A stretch of 41,808 nt of DNA from a bacterium (GTDB taxonomy: Bacteria > Vulcanimicrobiota > Vulcanimicrobiia > Vulcanimicrobiales > SCRA01): contig SCRI01000087.1 of the NCBI GenBank assembly GCA_004298675.1, forward strand, positions 1 through 41,808, in the 5' to 3' direction. Of this stretch, positions 1-6,597 are shown one piece after another; positions within the stretch are counted from its first letter, which is position 1, and each line of letters starts with the position of its first letter. A model generated the notes under the pieces. It was given only the letters and a program-made list of their open reading frames with translations, searched no databases and was not told where the DNA came from. Both the position numbers and the translations under genes were made by a program.

Positions 1-591
1 ATTGGGCGGTGTGGTGATGGTGAAGGTGTAGGGCGTGCCCAGCGTGGTGCCGTCGGTTGCCTGCGTGGAGCCGGCGATGGTGATGGTGTACGTGACGCCG
101 GGGACTTTGCGGAACGTGATAGCCGGCGTCTTGCCGTAGTTCCAGAAGTAAACGGAGTTAGGTGCTGAAGGGCTGATGGTGTAGGAAAGCGTGGACTTGT
201 TCAGCGCTTTGTTGAACGTAACCGCCACGTCTTCGCTGTACTCGTACGAGTCGCCGGAGTGCTGTGCGACGTAGAGGTTGCCCTCGTAACCGCCAAGCGC
301 GCTCACGCTCAGCGGTGTACTCGTTGCCGCCGGTGTGGGCGAGGCGGTTGTGCTGAGTGGCGTCGAAGTGGCGGCGGGTTTCGGTGTGCCGGTGGACGTG
401 GGCTTCGGCGTGGCGGTCGCGGGTGCCGACGTGGGCTCCGGCGAGTGTTTCGATGCAGGTGCAACTGGAACGGATTGCGTGACGGGAGGGATTGGGCCGC
501 CCGCCGAGCCTGCGCCTCCGCCGCCGCAGGCCGCCAAAGCGAACAGAGTCATGCCGAGCACTACAGGCCGCGCGAACGTGGGGGGGCGCAT
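1..591 (-). CDS. Lipoprotein with Thr/Pro-rich linker and bacterial Ig-like domain (partial, C-terminus outside window)
   Basis: The gene enters from the left edge on the minus strand, with 197 codons visible and no stop. The ATG at 591-589 is preceded by a good Shine-Dalgarno (AAGGAGAC, 601-608). Residues 9-22 form a short hydrophobic segment ending in the lipobox L-A-A-C (19-22), followed by a Gly run, so lipid anchoring at Cys22 is predicted. About 70 residues of Thr/Pro/Ser/Ala-rich linker follow, including two T-S-T-P-L-S copies. Then comes a region resembling SbsA/Big_5 Ig-like domains: V-T-F-N-K-A-L-N, later Y-T-I-T-I-A-G and Y-T-F-T-I-T. It is probably a surface protein on an extended stalk. 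Its function is unknown. The architecture resembles the lipoprotein at 11410. Confidence 0.75.
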   Translation of the reverse strand, partial: MRPPTFARPVVLGMTLFALAACGGGGAGSAGGPIPPVTQSVPVAPASKHSPEPTSAPATATPKPTSTGTPKPAATSTPLSTTASPTPAATSTPLSVSALGGYEGNLYVAQHSGDSYEYSEDVAVTFNKALNKSTLSYTISPSAPNSVYFWNYGKTPAITFRKVPGVTYTITIAGSTQATDGTTLGTPYTFTITTPPN

Positions 592-707
592 CGTTGAGCC
601 GTCTCCTTGCGAGCGATCTCGCCTAAAAACGAAAAGGAGTCAGCCGGCGAGATCGGGCTCATCTGTGCCGGTAGCTGCAACGAACGGTCGTAGAACGCGG
701 GAAATTT

Positions 708-722
708 AGGCCGTGGCGGCCT
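708..722 (-). terminator. Small GC hairpin after the glycosyltransferase run (weak terminator candidate)
   Basis: AGGCCG (708-713) and CGGCCT (717-722) form a perfect 6-bp stem with a 3-nt loop. In the minus direction the stem is followed by TAAATTT rather than a clean U tract. It lies about 25 nt past the stop of the minus-strand glycosyltransferase, which is the right place for an operon end. The U tract is poor, so this is tentative. The rest of 592-745 holds only the Shine-Dalgarno of the lipoprotein gene and unassigned sequence. Confidence 0.3.
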
Positions 723-745
723 TTATGGCGCGATCGTGCGCGCGC

Positions 746-1879
746 TCACCGCGCGGCGTTGACGCGCGTTACCTCAGAAGTGACATGGTGCTCGAGAATC
801 TCCATCCATGCCGCGTCGACCAGCGCTCGCAGACGCGCCGCGAAATTCTCGACGGAGAAACGCTCGGCATGGCGGCGTAGTGCCGCCGGATCGATGGCGA
901 GATGCTCGACTTGACGTATCCCCTCGGTGAAGGCGTCGACGGATTGCTCGTCGACCAGGATACCGGTGCGCCGATGGATCACCGTTTCAAGCGCTCCACC
1001 GCGGCCGTATGCCACGACGGGCCGGCCGCATGCCATCGCCTCCAGTGGCGCCATGCCGAAATCCTCGAGTTGCGGAAAGAGCAGGGCGCGACACCCGCGC
1101 ATCAGCGTCACCAGCTCATCGTCGCTGACGTGACCGAGGGCTTCGACGTGCGGCTCGCGCGCAAAGCTCGATCCGGCGCCGCCGGCGATTACCAGCCGCC
1201 GCCCCAGGCGCGCGGCGGCGGCGACGGCTAAATCGATACGCTTGTACGGCACCGGGCGTGAGGCCACGAGATAGTAATCGCCCACGCTGCCGCCGGGAGT
1301 GAAGCGGCTTACGTCGATGGGCGGTGGGATGACCGCGCTCTCCCGGCCGTAGTGCTTGGCGATGCGCCGGCGCGTGGTCTCGCTGTTGGCGACGAAGTGA
1401 TCCACGCGTTGCGCGCAGGCTGCGTCCCAGACGCGCAGGCGTTGCATCAGCAGCGCCGCGGCCGGACGCAGCGGAGCCGCCAGCGTCGCCAACTCTTCGT
1501 GTGGGCGCTCCCACAGCGCGCGCATCGGCGTGTGACAGTAGCAGATGTGCACCTGGCCGGCGGATCGCAGCAAGCCCTTTGCCGCCGTGTGATGCGAGGA
1601 GATGATGACGTCGTAGCCGCGCAGGTCGAAGCTCTCGACCGCGGCGGGGTAGAGCGGCAGCAGCCAACGGTGGCGCCGGGCCGCCCCCGGGATGGCCGCG
1701 AGCCAGGACGGGATGATGCGCTGGCGCAACTCACGCGGGCCGCTGCGCTCGGAGTAGAGCAGGGTGAAGACCGGGGCCTCCGGGTAGAGCTCCGCGATCG
1801 TCTGCACGACGCGTTCCGCTCCGCCGCGCTGCACCAGCGGATCGGAGACGATGGCGACGCGTGGTATTGGACGCCTCAC
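746..1879 (-). CDS. GT4-family glycosyltransferase
   Basis: A 377-aa protein with the two-domain GT-B layout. The N-terminus has an I-V-S-D-P...G-G-A-E-R acceptor-domain motif (residues 10-23). H-I-C-Y-C-H-T-P sits near the middle, and the C-terminal nucleotide-sugar site has the E-x7-E signature (E272 and E280 in E-D-F-G-M-A-P-L-E). It probably adds a hexose to a lipid-linked or surface glycan at the cytoplasmic face; donor and acceptor are not predictable. The reading frame stays open far upstream over the preceding gene. I chose GTG at 1879-1877 because homology begins there and it overlaps the preceding stop as GTGA, which suggests translational coupling. It is last in a three-gene glycosyltransferase run. 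Confidence 0.85.
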   Translation of the reverse strand: MRRPIPRVAIVSDPLVQRGGAERVVQTIAELYPEAPVFTLLYSERSGPRELRQRIIPSWLAAIPGAARRHRWLLPLYPAAVESFDLRGYDVIISSHHTAAKGLLRSAGQVHICYCHTPMRALWERPHEELATLAAPLRPAAALLMQRLRVWDAACAQRVDHFVANSETTRRRIAKHYGRESAVIPPPIDVSRFTPGGSVGDYYLVASRPVPYKRIDLAVAAAARLGRRLVIAGGAGSSFAREPHVEALGHVSDDELVTLMRGCRALLFPQLEDFGMAPLEAMACGRPVVAYGRGGALETVIHRRTGILVDEQSVDAFTEGIRQVEHLAIDPAALRRHAERFSVENFAARLRALVDAAWMEILEHHVTSEVTRVNAAR

Positions 1880-3003
1880 GCGGCGGCTCGGCGCAGGATC
1901 GCCGCGACGCTGCCGGCATGCGAGCGTGCGTCGTAACGCGGCAGCAGAGCCTGCGCCGCCAGGCCGGCTGCACAGCGCAGCCGCTCGTCGCGCGCGAAAG
2001 CCAGCATGGCATGCGCCAACGCGTCCTCGTCGCCGGCGGGAACGACCAATCCGCTCTCGCCGTCGACGATCAGCTCGGCGGTCCCGCCGTCGTCGAAGCA
2101 GATCGTCGGCACGCGTGCGGCGGCGGCCTCCAGACTGCTGCGGCCGAACGGCTCTCTGGTTGAGCAGTTGCACAGCACGTCGAGCGCCGCATAGGCAGGG
2201 CGAGGGTCGGCCATCCACGGGAGAAACGTTACGTGGGCGGCGATGCGCAGGTCCTGAACCAGCGTATGCAACTCGGCGACGAAGTCGGCGTCGCGAAAGA
2301 GCGGTGCGCCGACGATCGCGAAGTGGGCCGCCGTTTCGCGCAGCACCGCGGCGGCGGCGCGCAGGAACCGGTCGTGTCCCTTCCAGCGGTTGATGCGTCC
2401 GATCATCCCGAGCAGCGGTACTCCTTGCGGAAGGTTCAGCAGCGCGCGCGCTTGGGCACGCGCGGGCAGTGCGCTCGCCGCGCCGAGGTCGAGTGGGTTG
2501 GGGACGACCTCCGTTCGCGGCAGTGCGTACGCACGTGCCACCGCCTGCGAGATGGCGATGCGCTCCCTACTGCACGCGGCCGCCACGATGCGCAGCGCCA
2601 GACGCGCGCTCCCCTCGAGGATGTCGCGGAGATGCACGACGCAGGGGATGCCGGCCAGACGCGCGGCGCTCGCGCCCACCACGTGAGCTTTGAGCGTGTT
2701 GGTATGCACGGCGTCGATGCGCTCGCGGCGCAGGCGCCGTGCCAACTGCAGCGCCGCGCCCGGAACGCCTAAGGCGCCGGCCACTCGCGGGTGCTCGCGC
2801 GTGGAATTCGAGATGGCCGTGCCCACCGGCAGGATCGCGGTACGCAGCCCCAGCGCGCGCAGCCGCTGAGCGTAGGCCCCGTCGTGAAAGAGCAGCACCA
2901 ACGGATCGATATCGGCGGGAAGATTGCGCAGCAACAGCGTCAGGCTCTCCTCGGCCCCACCGGCGTCGTCTCCGGTTTGGTCGACGAATGCTACGCGGAG
3001 CAC
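1876..3003 (-). CDS. GT4-family glycosyltransferase
   Basis: A 375-aa GT-B glycosyltransferase, second in the minus-strand run. The N-terminus reads V-L-R-V-A-F-V-D-Q-T and then G-G-A-E-E, which fits a GT4 acceptor domain. The sugar-nucleotide domain begins near G-M-I-G-R-I-N-R-W-K-G and carries E284/E292 in E-P-F-G-R-S-S-L-E. GTG at 3003-3001 is the start that fits homology. It overlaps the 3' end of the upstream gene by 13 nt and has only a weak purine-rich RBS, so coupling to upstream translation is likely. The longer open frame upstream is a shadow of the neighbouring gene. The sugar transferred is unknown; the context implies surface-glycan assembly. Confidence 0.83.
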   Translation of the reverse strand: MLRVAFVDQTGDDAGGAEESLTLLLRNLPADIDPLVLLFHDGAYAQRLRALGLRTAILPVGTAISNSTREHPRVAGALGVPGAALQLARRLRRERIDAVHTNTLKAHVVGASAARLAGIPCVVHLRDILEGSARLALRIVAAACSRERIAISQAVARAYALPRTEVVPNPLDLGAASALPARAQARALLNLPQGVPLLGMIGRINRWKGHDRFLRAAAAVLRETAAHFAIVGAPLFRDADFVAELHTLVQDLRIAAHVTFLPWMADPRPAYAALDVLCNCSTREPFGRSSLEAAAARVPTICFDDGGTAELIVDGESGLVVPAGDEDALAHAMLAFARDERLRCAAGLAAQALLPRYDARSHAGSVAAILRRAAA

Positions 3004-4100
3004 CGCAGCGGAGTCTCTTTCGACAAGCCGAGGAGCGCGGCCAAGCGTTTCGCGGTATGGCTCCAGGTGTAGCAGGCCAGCGCGCGGCGGCGGGCGGTCA
3101 AACCCAGCGAGAGCGCCCAGGGCCGGTCGATCAGCAGACGCGTGAGCGCACGCGTCAGCGCCGGCACGTCGTTGCCGTCGATCAAGAGGCCCGTGACGCC
3201 GTCCAGCAGCGCATCTTCCGCGCCGCTGCCGCGACCGCCGATCGCCGGCAGTGCGGCTAGCGCCGCCTCGAGATAGACGATACCGAAGCCTTCGACGTCG
3301 TTGCCTTCGCTGCGTGCCGGCAGTGCGAAGCACCACGCACGGCCGTACGCGTCGTGCAGCGCGGCGTCGTCCAGCGCGCCCAGCAGCTGCACGTGTTCGC
3401 GGACGCCCAGCCGCTCTGCCAGCGCCAGCAGCTCCTCGCGTTGCGGGCCGTCTCCCACGATCTCGTAGCGCACGCCGGGAAGGCGGCGTTTGAGCGCGGG
3501 CAGTGCGGCGATGACGCGGTCGAAGCCCTTACGCGCGATCAGACGTCCCACGGAGAGGATCGTCGGCTCCGTCGCGGGGCGGCGCGCGATCGACCAGGCG
3601 TCGACGCCGCACGCGACGACGTCGACGCCATGCACGATGCCGGCGCGCGCGAGCAGGCCCGCGGTGAAGCGGCTGTTGGCGATGCGGTGGCCGGCGCGCG
3701 CGAAGACGGCGCGCTGCAATGCCAGCCGCAGCGGTGAGGCGCCGGGAGCGATCTCGCTGCCGTGCGCCAGAATCGCCAGCCGCGCCGGCGTCCAGCGGTG
3801 GTAGAAGGCCGCGGCGAGGCCCGCCGGATACCACGACGAGCAAATGGTGCGGCCGTCGGAGATCAGGCGGTGGGCGCGCACCAGGGTGTCATACATGCGC
3901 GCCGGCTGCGACCAGCGCGTAGGCTCTCCGTAACGCAGCACGGGGTAGGACAGTCCAGCGTCGGCGTGCGTCTGCCGCTCGCCGGGCGCCACCACGGCGA
4001 CGGCGTGGCCGTCGTCGTGAAGTGCCTGAGCAAGTGCCGACATATAGCGCTGAATTCCCCCACGGCTGGGAGGAAAGTCCGCGGTAAGCAGGACGGGCAT
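2991..4100 (-). CDS. GT4-family glycosyltransferase (PimB-like)
   Basis: A 369-aa GT-B enzyme and the first gene of the three-glycosyltransferase run. It starts L-L-T-A-D-F-P-P-S-R-G-G-I-Q-R-Y, the classic N-terminal motif of PimB/WcaL-like GT4 enzymes, with the GGI loop that contacts the acceptor. The second domain has S-V-G-R-L-I-A-R-K-G and the E-x7-E pair E270/E278 (E-G-F-G-I-V-Y-L-E). The ATG at 4100 has a GAGGAGA Shine-Dalgarno about 10 nt upstream. The 88-nt gap to the luxR-type gene holds no recognisable feature. The specificity is not determinable from sequence. Confidence 0.87.
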   Translation of the reverse strand: MPVLLTADFPPSRGGIQRYMSALAQALHDDGHAVAVVAPGERQTHADAGLSYPVLRYGEPTRWSQPARMYDTLVRAHRLISDGRTICSSWYPAGLAAAFYHRWTPARLAILAHGSEIAPGASPLRLALQRAVFARAGHRIANSRFTAGLLARAGIVHGVDVVACGVDAWSIARRPATEPTILSVGRLIARKGFDRVIAALPALKRRLPGVRYEIVGDGPQREELLALAERLGVREHVQLLGALDDAALHDAYGRAWCFALPARSEGNDVEGFGIVYLEAALAALPAIGGRGSGAEDALLDGVTGLLIDGNDVPALTRALTRLLIDRPWALSLGLTARRRALACYTWSHTAKRLAALLGLSKETPLRCSA

Positions 4101-4188
4101 CGAGCGTACGTCTCCTCTGCGCCCATCCTACGCGCCGGCGGCGGCCGGGCGCAGAGGCTGCGGGGAGGCTCGCGTTGGGACCAGCGGC

Positions 4189-5205
4189 CTAGTGGCTCTC
4201 CATGTGCCAGCCCAGGATCTTCGCGATCATCTCGGCCCGGTTACGGGACTCCGTCTTGGCCAAGAGGCGTTTGACGTGATCGTGCGCGGTGGACTCGGCA
4301 ATCGAGAGACGCTCCGCGATCTCCGCGCTGCTTTCACCTTTGAGGAGCAGCGCCAGCACCTCCAGCTCGCGATCGGAGATCGAGAAGCGATTGGCGGCCC
4401 ACACCAGCGAGTTGCGCGGTTGATAGCGCTCGACCAGCACGCCGATGCGCGGCCCCGTTGCTCCATCCATCGGAACGACGCGCACGATGAGGAATGGCAA
4501 CGGCATGGCTACCTGCACGCCGCGGCGCTCCGGCGCGTTGAACCAGCCCTCCGTCATCATCCGCACCGTCTTCTCCAAGACCGGTGGAAGGCGATGATTC
4601 TCCGGTCGCAGCAGCGCTCCCATGGGATTGGGATGCTCGTCGTACGGGTTCCAGAACGACTCGACGCGCATCTCCCGGTCCACGACATAGAGCGTTGGCA
4701 CCGCGCGCTCGAGTGCGTGACGCTTAGGGTCACCGTCGACGTCGAAGATACGCAGGCGCGCCAGCATCTCGGAGCCGCCCAGCGTCGCGCTCCACAGCGC
4801 TTGGATTTCGGATGACGAGTAGGGACCGACGCTTTGGTCGCGCATGCAGACGAGCATGGCGTAGGTCGCGCGCCGGTCGGCGAAGAGCATCGTGACGCCG
4901 TACGTGTCGGGAGCGATGGGCACGAGCGTGGCCGCCGTGCGCGGACCGCTGCGCGCTTCGCGCCGTTGGCGCGAGCGCTCGTCATGCAGGAGCTTGAGCG
5001 TGGCCTCCACGTCCCGGCACGGTTCGGAGAACAAGAACTCGCACAAGGCGTCGTTCTCGGCATAACGCGCGAAGACCCAGCGCGTACAGGGTACAAGGTC
5101 CACGATCGTTTCGACGAGAGCCCGGCTGCGGTCGGTCGCGGGCAGGTCCACCACGTTGCGCAGCGTCTCGACGACGCGCTGGTCCCCCTCGTTGGATGGT
5201 GCCAA
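4189..5205 (-). CDS. LuxR-type transcriptional regulator
   Basis: A 338-aa protein. Residues ~270-338 form a LuxR/NarL DNA-binding domain: S-D-R-E-L-E-V-L-A-L-L-L-K-G...A-E-I-A-E-R-L-S-I-A-E-S-T-A-H-D-H-V. The first ~265 residues match no family I can name; there is no receiver motif or Walker A. They may form a GAF/PAS-like sensory region. The start is TTG (5205-5203), with GGAG eight nt upstream. An ATG at 5264 opens a different frame that does not continue into this protein. It is divergent from the response regulator at 5448 and downstream on its own strand lie the glycosyltransferases, so it may regulate either. Confidence 0.8.
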   Translation of the reverse strand: MAPSNEGDQRVVETLRNVVDLPATDRSRALVETIVDLVPCTRWVFARYAENDALCEFLFSEPCRDVEATLKLLHDERSRQRREARSGPRTAATLVPIAPDTYGVTMLFADRRATYAMLVCMRDQSVGPYSSSEIQALWSATLGGSEMLARLRIFDVDGDPKRHALERAVPTLYVVDREMRVESFWNPYDEHPNPMGALLRPENHRLPPVLEKTVRMMTEGWFNAPERRGVQVAMPLPFLIVRVVPMDGATGPRIGVLVERYQPRNSLVWAANRFSISDRELEVLALLLKGESSAEIAERLSIAESTAHDHVKRLLAKTESRNRAEMIAKILGWHMESH

Positions 5206-5235
5206 AAGCCTTTCTCCGCGCGGCCCGGGCCGCTT

Positions 5236-5252
5236 GTACCGGTCGCCGGTAC
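5236..5252. repeat. Perfect 7-bp inverted repeat upstream of the LuxR-type gene
   Basis: GTACCGG (5236-5242) and CCGGTAC (5246-5252) are separated by TCG. The element lies about 30 nt upstream of the TTG start of the minus-strand luxR-type gene. It could be an operator or a hairpin in the leader. A chance occurrence is possible in DNA this GC-rich. Confidence 0.35.
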
Positions 5253-5271
5253 GTTCTCCCCCAAATTTAGG

Positions 5272-5303
5272 GATTTAAATCACACTTTTTGCCATGCTAT
5301 AAC
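5272..5303 (+). promoter_or_regulatory. Candidate extended -10 promoter with upstream AT palindrome
   Basis: TATAAC (5298-5303) matches TATAAT at 5/6 and is preceded by TGC, giving an extended -10. GATTTAAATC (5272-5281) is a perfect 10-bp palindrome where the -35 box would lie. No good -35 hexamer is visible, which suggests activator dependence. Transcription would start near 5310 and give the response-regulator gene a leader of about 135 nt. This is read from sequence only. Confidence 0.35.
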
Positions 5304-5378
5304 CAGCCCATAGTCTCCTGGCTCCCCTGCCGGAGATGTCCCCCAATAACCTTCGACCCCCCTAAGAGGGCGCCAAAC

Positions 5379-5401
5379 GGTGGACCTGGACCTGGTCCAC
5401 C
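5379..5401. repeat. Perfect 8-bp inverted repeat between divergent regulators
   Basis: GGTGGACC (5379-5386) and GGTCCACC (5394-5401) flank the 7-nt spacer TGGACCT. The right arm ends 46 nt before the ATG of the response regulator. A 23-bp element of this shape fits a dimeric operator or a leader hairpin. A second -10-like hexamer, TATATG, follows at 5412-5417. The binding protein, if any, is unknown. Confidence 0.4.
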
Positions 5402-5447
5402 CTTTGTTCCCTATATGCTGTGACTCTCATGTAAGGATAGGCGAAAG

Positions 5448-6089
5448 ATGGAAGCGATGACTGGTACGATAAGGGTGGTGGTGGTTGAGGGGCAGGCTCT
5501 CTTCGGCAAGGCCCTCTGTCAAGTACTGGCGACGGATCGGGCTATCGAAGTCGTCGGCGACGCGGAGAACGTGGCGGCGGCGCCGCTCGTGGCTCTGCAT
5601 CCGGATCTCATCGTGTTGGATCTCGACGGGCACACCGTCGAGCTAGGTGACGCGATGGGCCAATGTCGCGCGGCGGCGCCCAATGCGCGTATCTGCGTGC
5701 TCTCCGCGCACTTGCAGCCCGAGGTCATGCAGCGTTGCCTGACCGCCGGAGCCGACGGCTACATCGTGAAAGACGTCACGCCCGCCGAGCTCATTCGTGC
5801 GGTCAAGACGCTTGCCGGCGGTTCCTCGTACGTCGATCCGCGTATCGCCGGGCACGTCTTGCGCCGGCGCAGCATGAACAACGGACGCGCCGATCTCAAC
5901 GAGCTCTCCGTGCGCGAGACGGAAGTCGTTCGCTTGATCGCCGAGGGCCTCTCGAACAAGGAGATCAGCGCCCGGCTGAAGCTCTCCGAGAAGACCGTCA
6001 AGAACCATATCAGCAGAATCTTCTCCAAGCTCAATATCACGGCCAGGACTCAGGCCGCCGTCCACGCGATCAAGACGGGCCTGGTATAA
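5448..6089 (+). CDS. NarL/FixJ-type response regulator with atypical receiver
   Basis: A 213-aa protein with a receiver domain (about 8-125) and a LuxR-type HTH (about 150-213, E-L-S-V-R-E-T-E-V-V...N-K-E-I-S-A-R-L). The phosphoacceptor-position D58 (V-L-D-L-D), S86 and K108 (I-V-K-D) are kept. The acidic pair that binds Mg2+ is V-E-G-Q (E14-G15) instead of V-D-D-H, so one carboxylate is missing. Phosphorylation may be weak, or output may be phosphorylation-independent. The start is ATG 5448 (AAGGAT at 5432) or ATG 5457. No histidine kinase is in the window. It sits divergently to another LuxR-type regulator and next to a receiver-only paralogue. Confidence 0.88.
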   Translation: MEAMTGTIRVVVVEGQALFGKALCQVLATDRAIEVVGDAENVAAAPLVALHPDLIVLDLDGHTVELGDAMGQCRAAAPNARICVLSAHLQPEVMQRCLTAGADGYIVKDVTPAELIRAVKTLAGGSSYVDPRIAGHVLRRRSMNNGRADLNELSVRETEVVRLIAEGLSNKEISARLKLSEKTVKNHISRIFSKLNITARTQAAVHAIKTGLV

Positions 6090-6132
6090 GGCAGTAGGAC
6101 CTCCCAACGGGGTCCCAAAGGCCACTACGCCG

Positions 6133-6178
6133 CCGTCCGAACGGGCGCTAGACTGAAATCCAACGCACGTTCGGACGG
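6133..6178. repeat. Inverted repeat (10-bp arms) ending at the RBS of the receiver-only gene
   Basis: CCGTCCGAAC (6133-6142) and GTTCGGACGG (6169-6178) are exact reverse complements separated by 26 nt. The right arm runs into the purine-rich GGGAGG (6177-6182) that precedes the GTG start at 6187. In RNA the stem could mask the RBS; in DNA it could be a pair of operator half-sites. It lies between the two receiver genes. Upstream, GGACC/GGTCC arms at about 6098-6115 form a weaker hairpin just after the first gene. Confidence 0.5.
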
Positions 6179-6186
6179 GAGGCGCT

Positions 6187-6597
6187 GTGGACCGGATACG
6201 GTCGTACGTCGTCGAAGCCCAGGGGATTTTCGCTCCGTATTTGGTGGCGATTCTGGCTGAGGCGGGGCTCGACGTCGTACACGTGGGGAACTCCATGGAC
6301 CTCCAGTTGATGAGTCATCTGGCGCCCGACCTGTTGTTCGTCGACTTGGATTACGTGGATGCCGATCCGTTGGAGTCGATCCGCATGACGCGCTTCATGT
6401 TGCCGCATGCGGTCATCTGCGTCTATACGGGCGATGCGCGTCCCGCGTGGGCGGCGGCATGCCATCTTGCCGGTGCCAACTGCGTGCTCACCAAGCGTGC
6501 TGAGGGCGAGGAGATCGTCGAGGGAATCCGTCGTGCGCTGGCCGTGGGAGCCTACACGGACAAACGCTACGAGACGCCCGAGTCGCCCACGTGCTAA
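6187..6597 (+). CDS. Stand-alone receiver-domain protein
   Basis: A 136-aa protein consisting of one receiver domain and no output domain. D53 (F-V-D-L-D), T81 (V-Y-T-G-D) and K103 (L-T-K-R) occupy the phosphoacceptor, switch and lysine positions. As in the neighbouring response regulator, the acidic pair is degraded (V-V-E-A-Q, E10-A11). The two genes share V-V-E-x-Q-x-(I/L)-F and probably arose by duplication and loss of the HTH. The GTG start has GGGAGG only a few nt upstream. The stop (6595-6597) overlaps the stop of the convergent nucleotidyltransferase gene. Its role may be phosphate sink or protein-interaction switch; the partner is unknown. Confidence 0.75.
   Translation: MDRIRSYVVEAQGIFAPYLVAILAEAGLDVVHVGNSMDLQLMSHLAPDLLFVDLDYVDADPLESIRMTRFMLPHAVICVYTGDARPAWAAACHLAGANCVLTKRAEGEEIVEGIRRALAVGAYTDKRYETPESPTC

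Noticed and set aside
259-709. Plus-strand frames of 112-124 codons at the left edge
   Set aside because: They are shadows of the minus-strand lipoprotein gene, which has a proper RBS, signal peptide and lipobox.
4557-5264. Frameshift in the LuxR-type gene (an ATG at 5264 opens another frame)
   Set aside because: The annotated frame is complete from a TTG with GGAG upstream through the HTH; the 5264 frame gives only Arg/Ser-rich sequence.
5412-5417. TATATG as the main -10 of the response-regulator gene
   Set aside because: No -35-like hexamer lies 15-19 nt upstream; the extended -10 at 5295-5303 is slightly better, though neither is strong.
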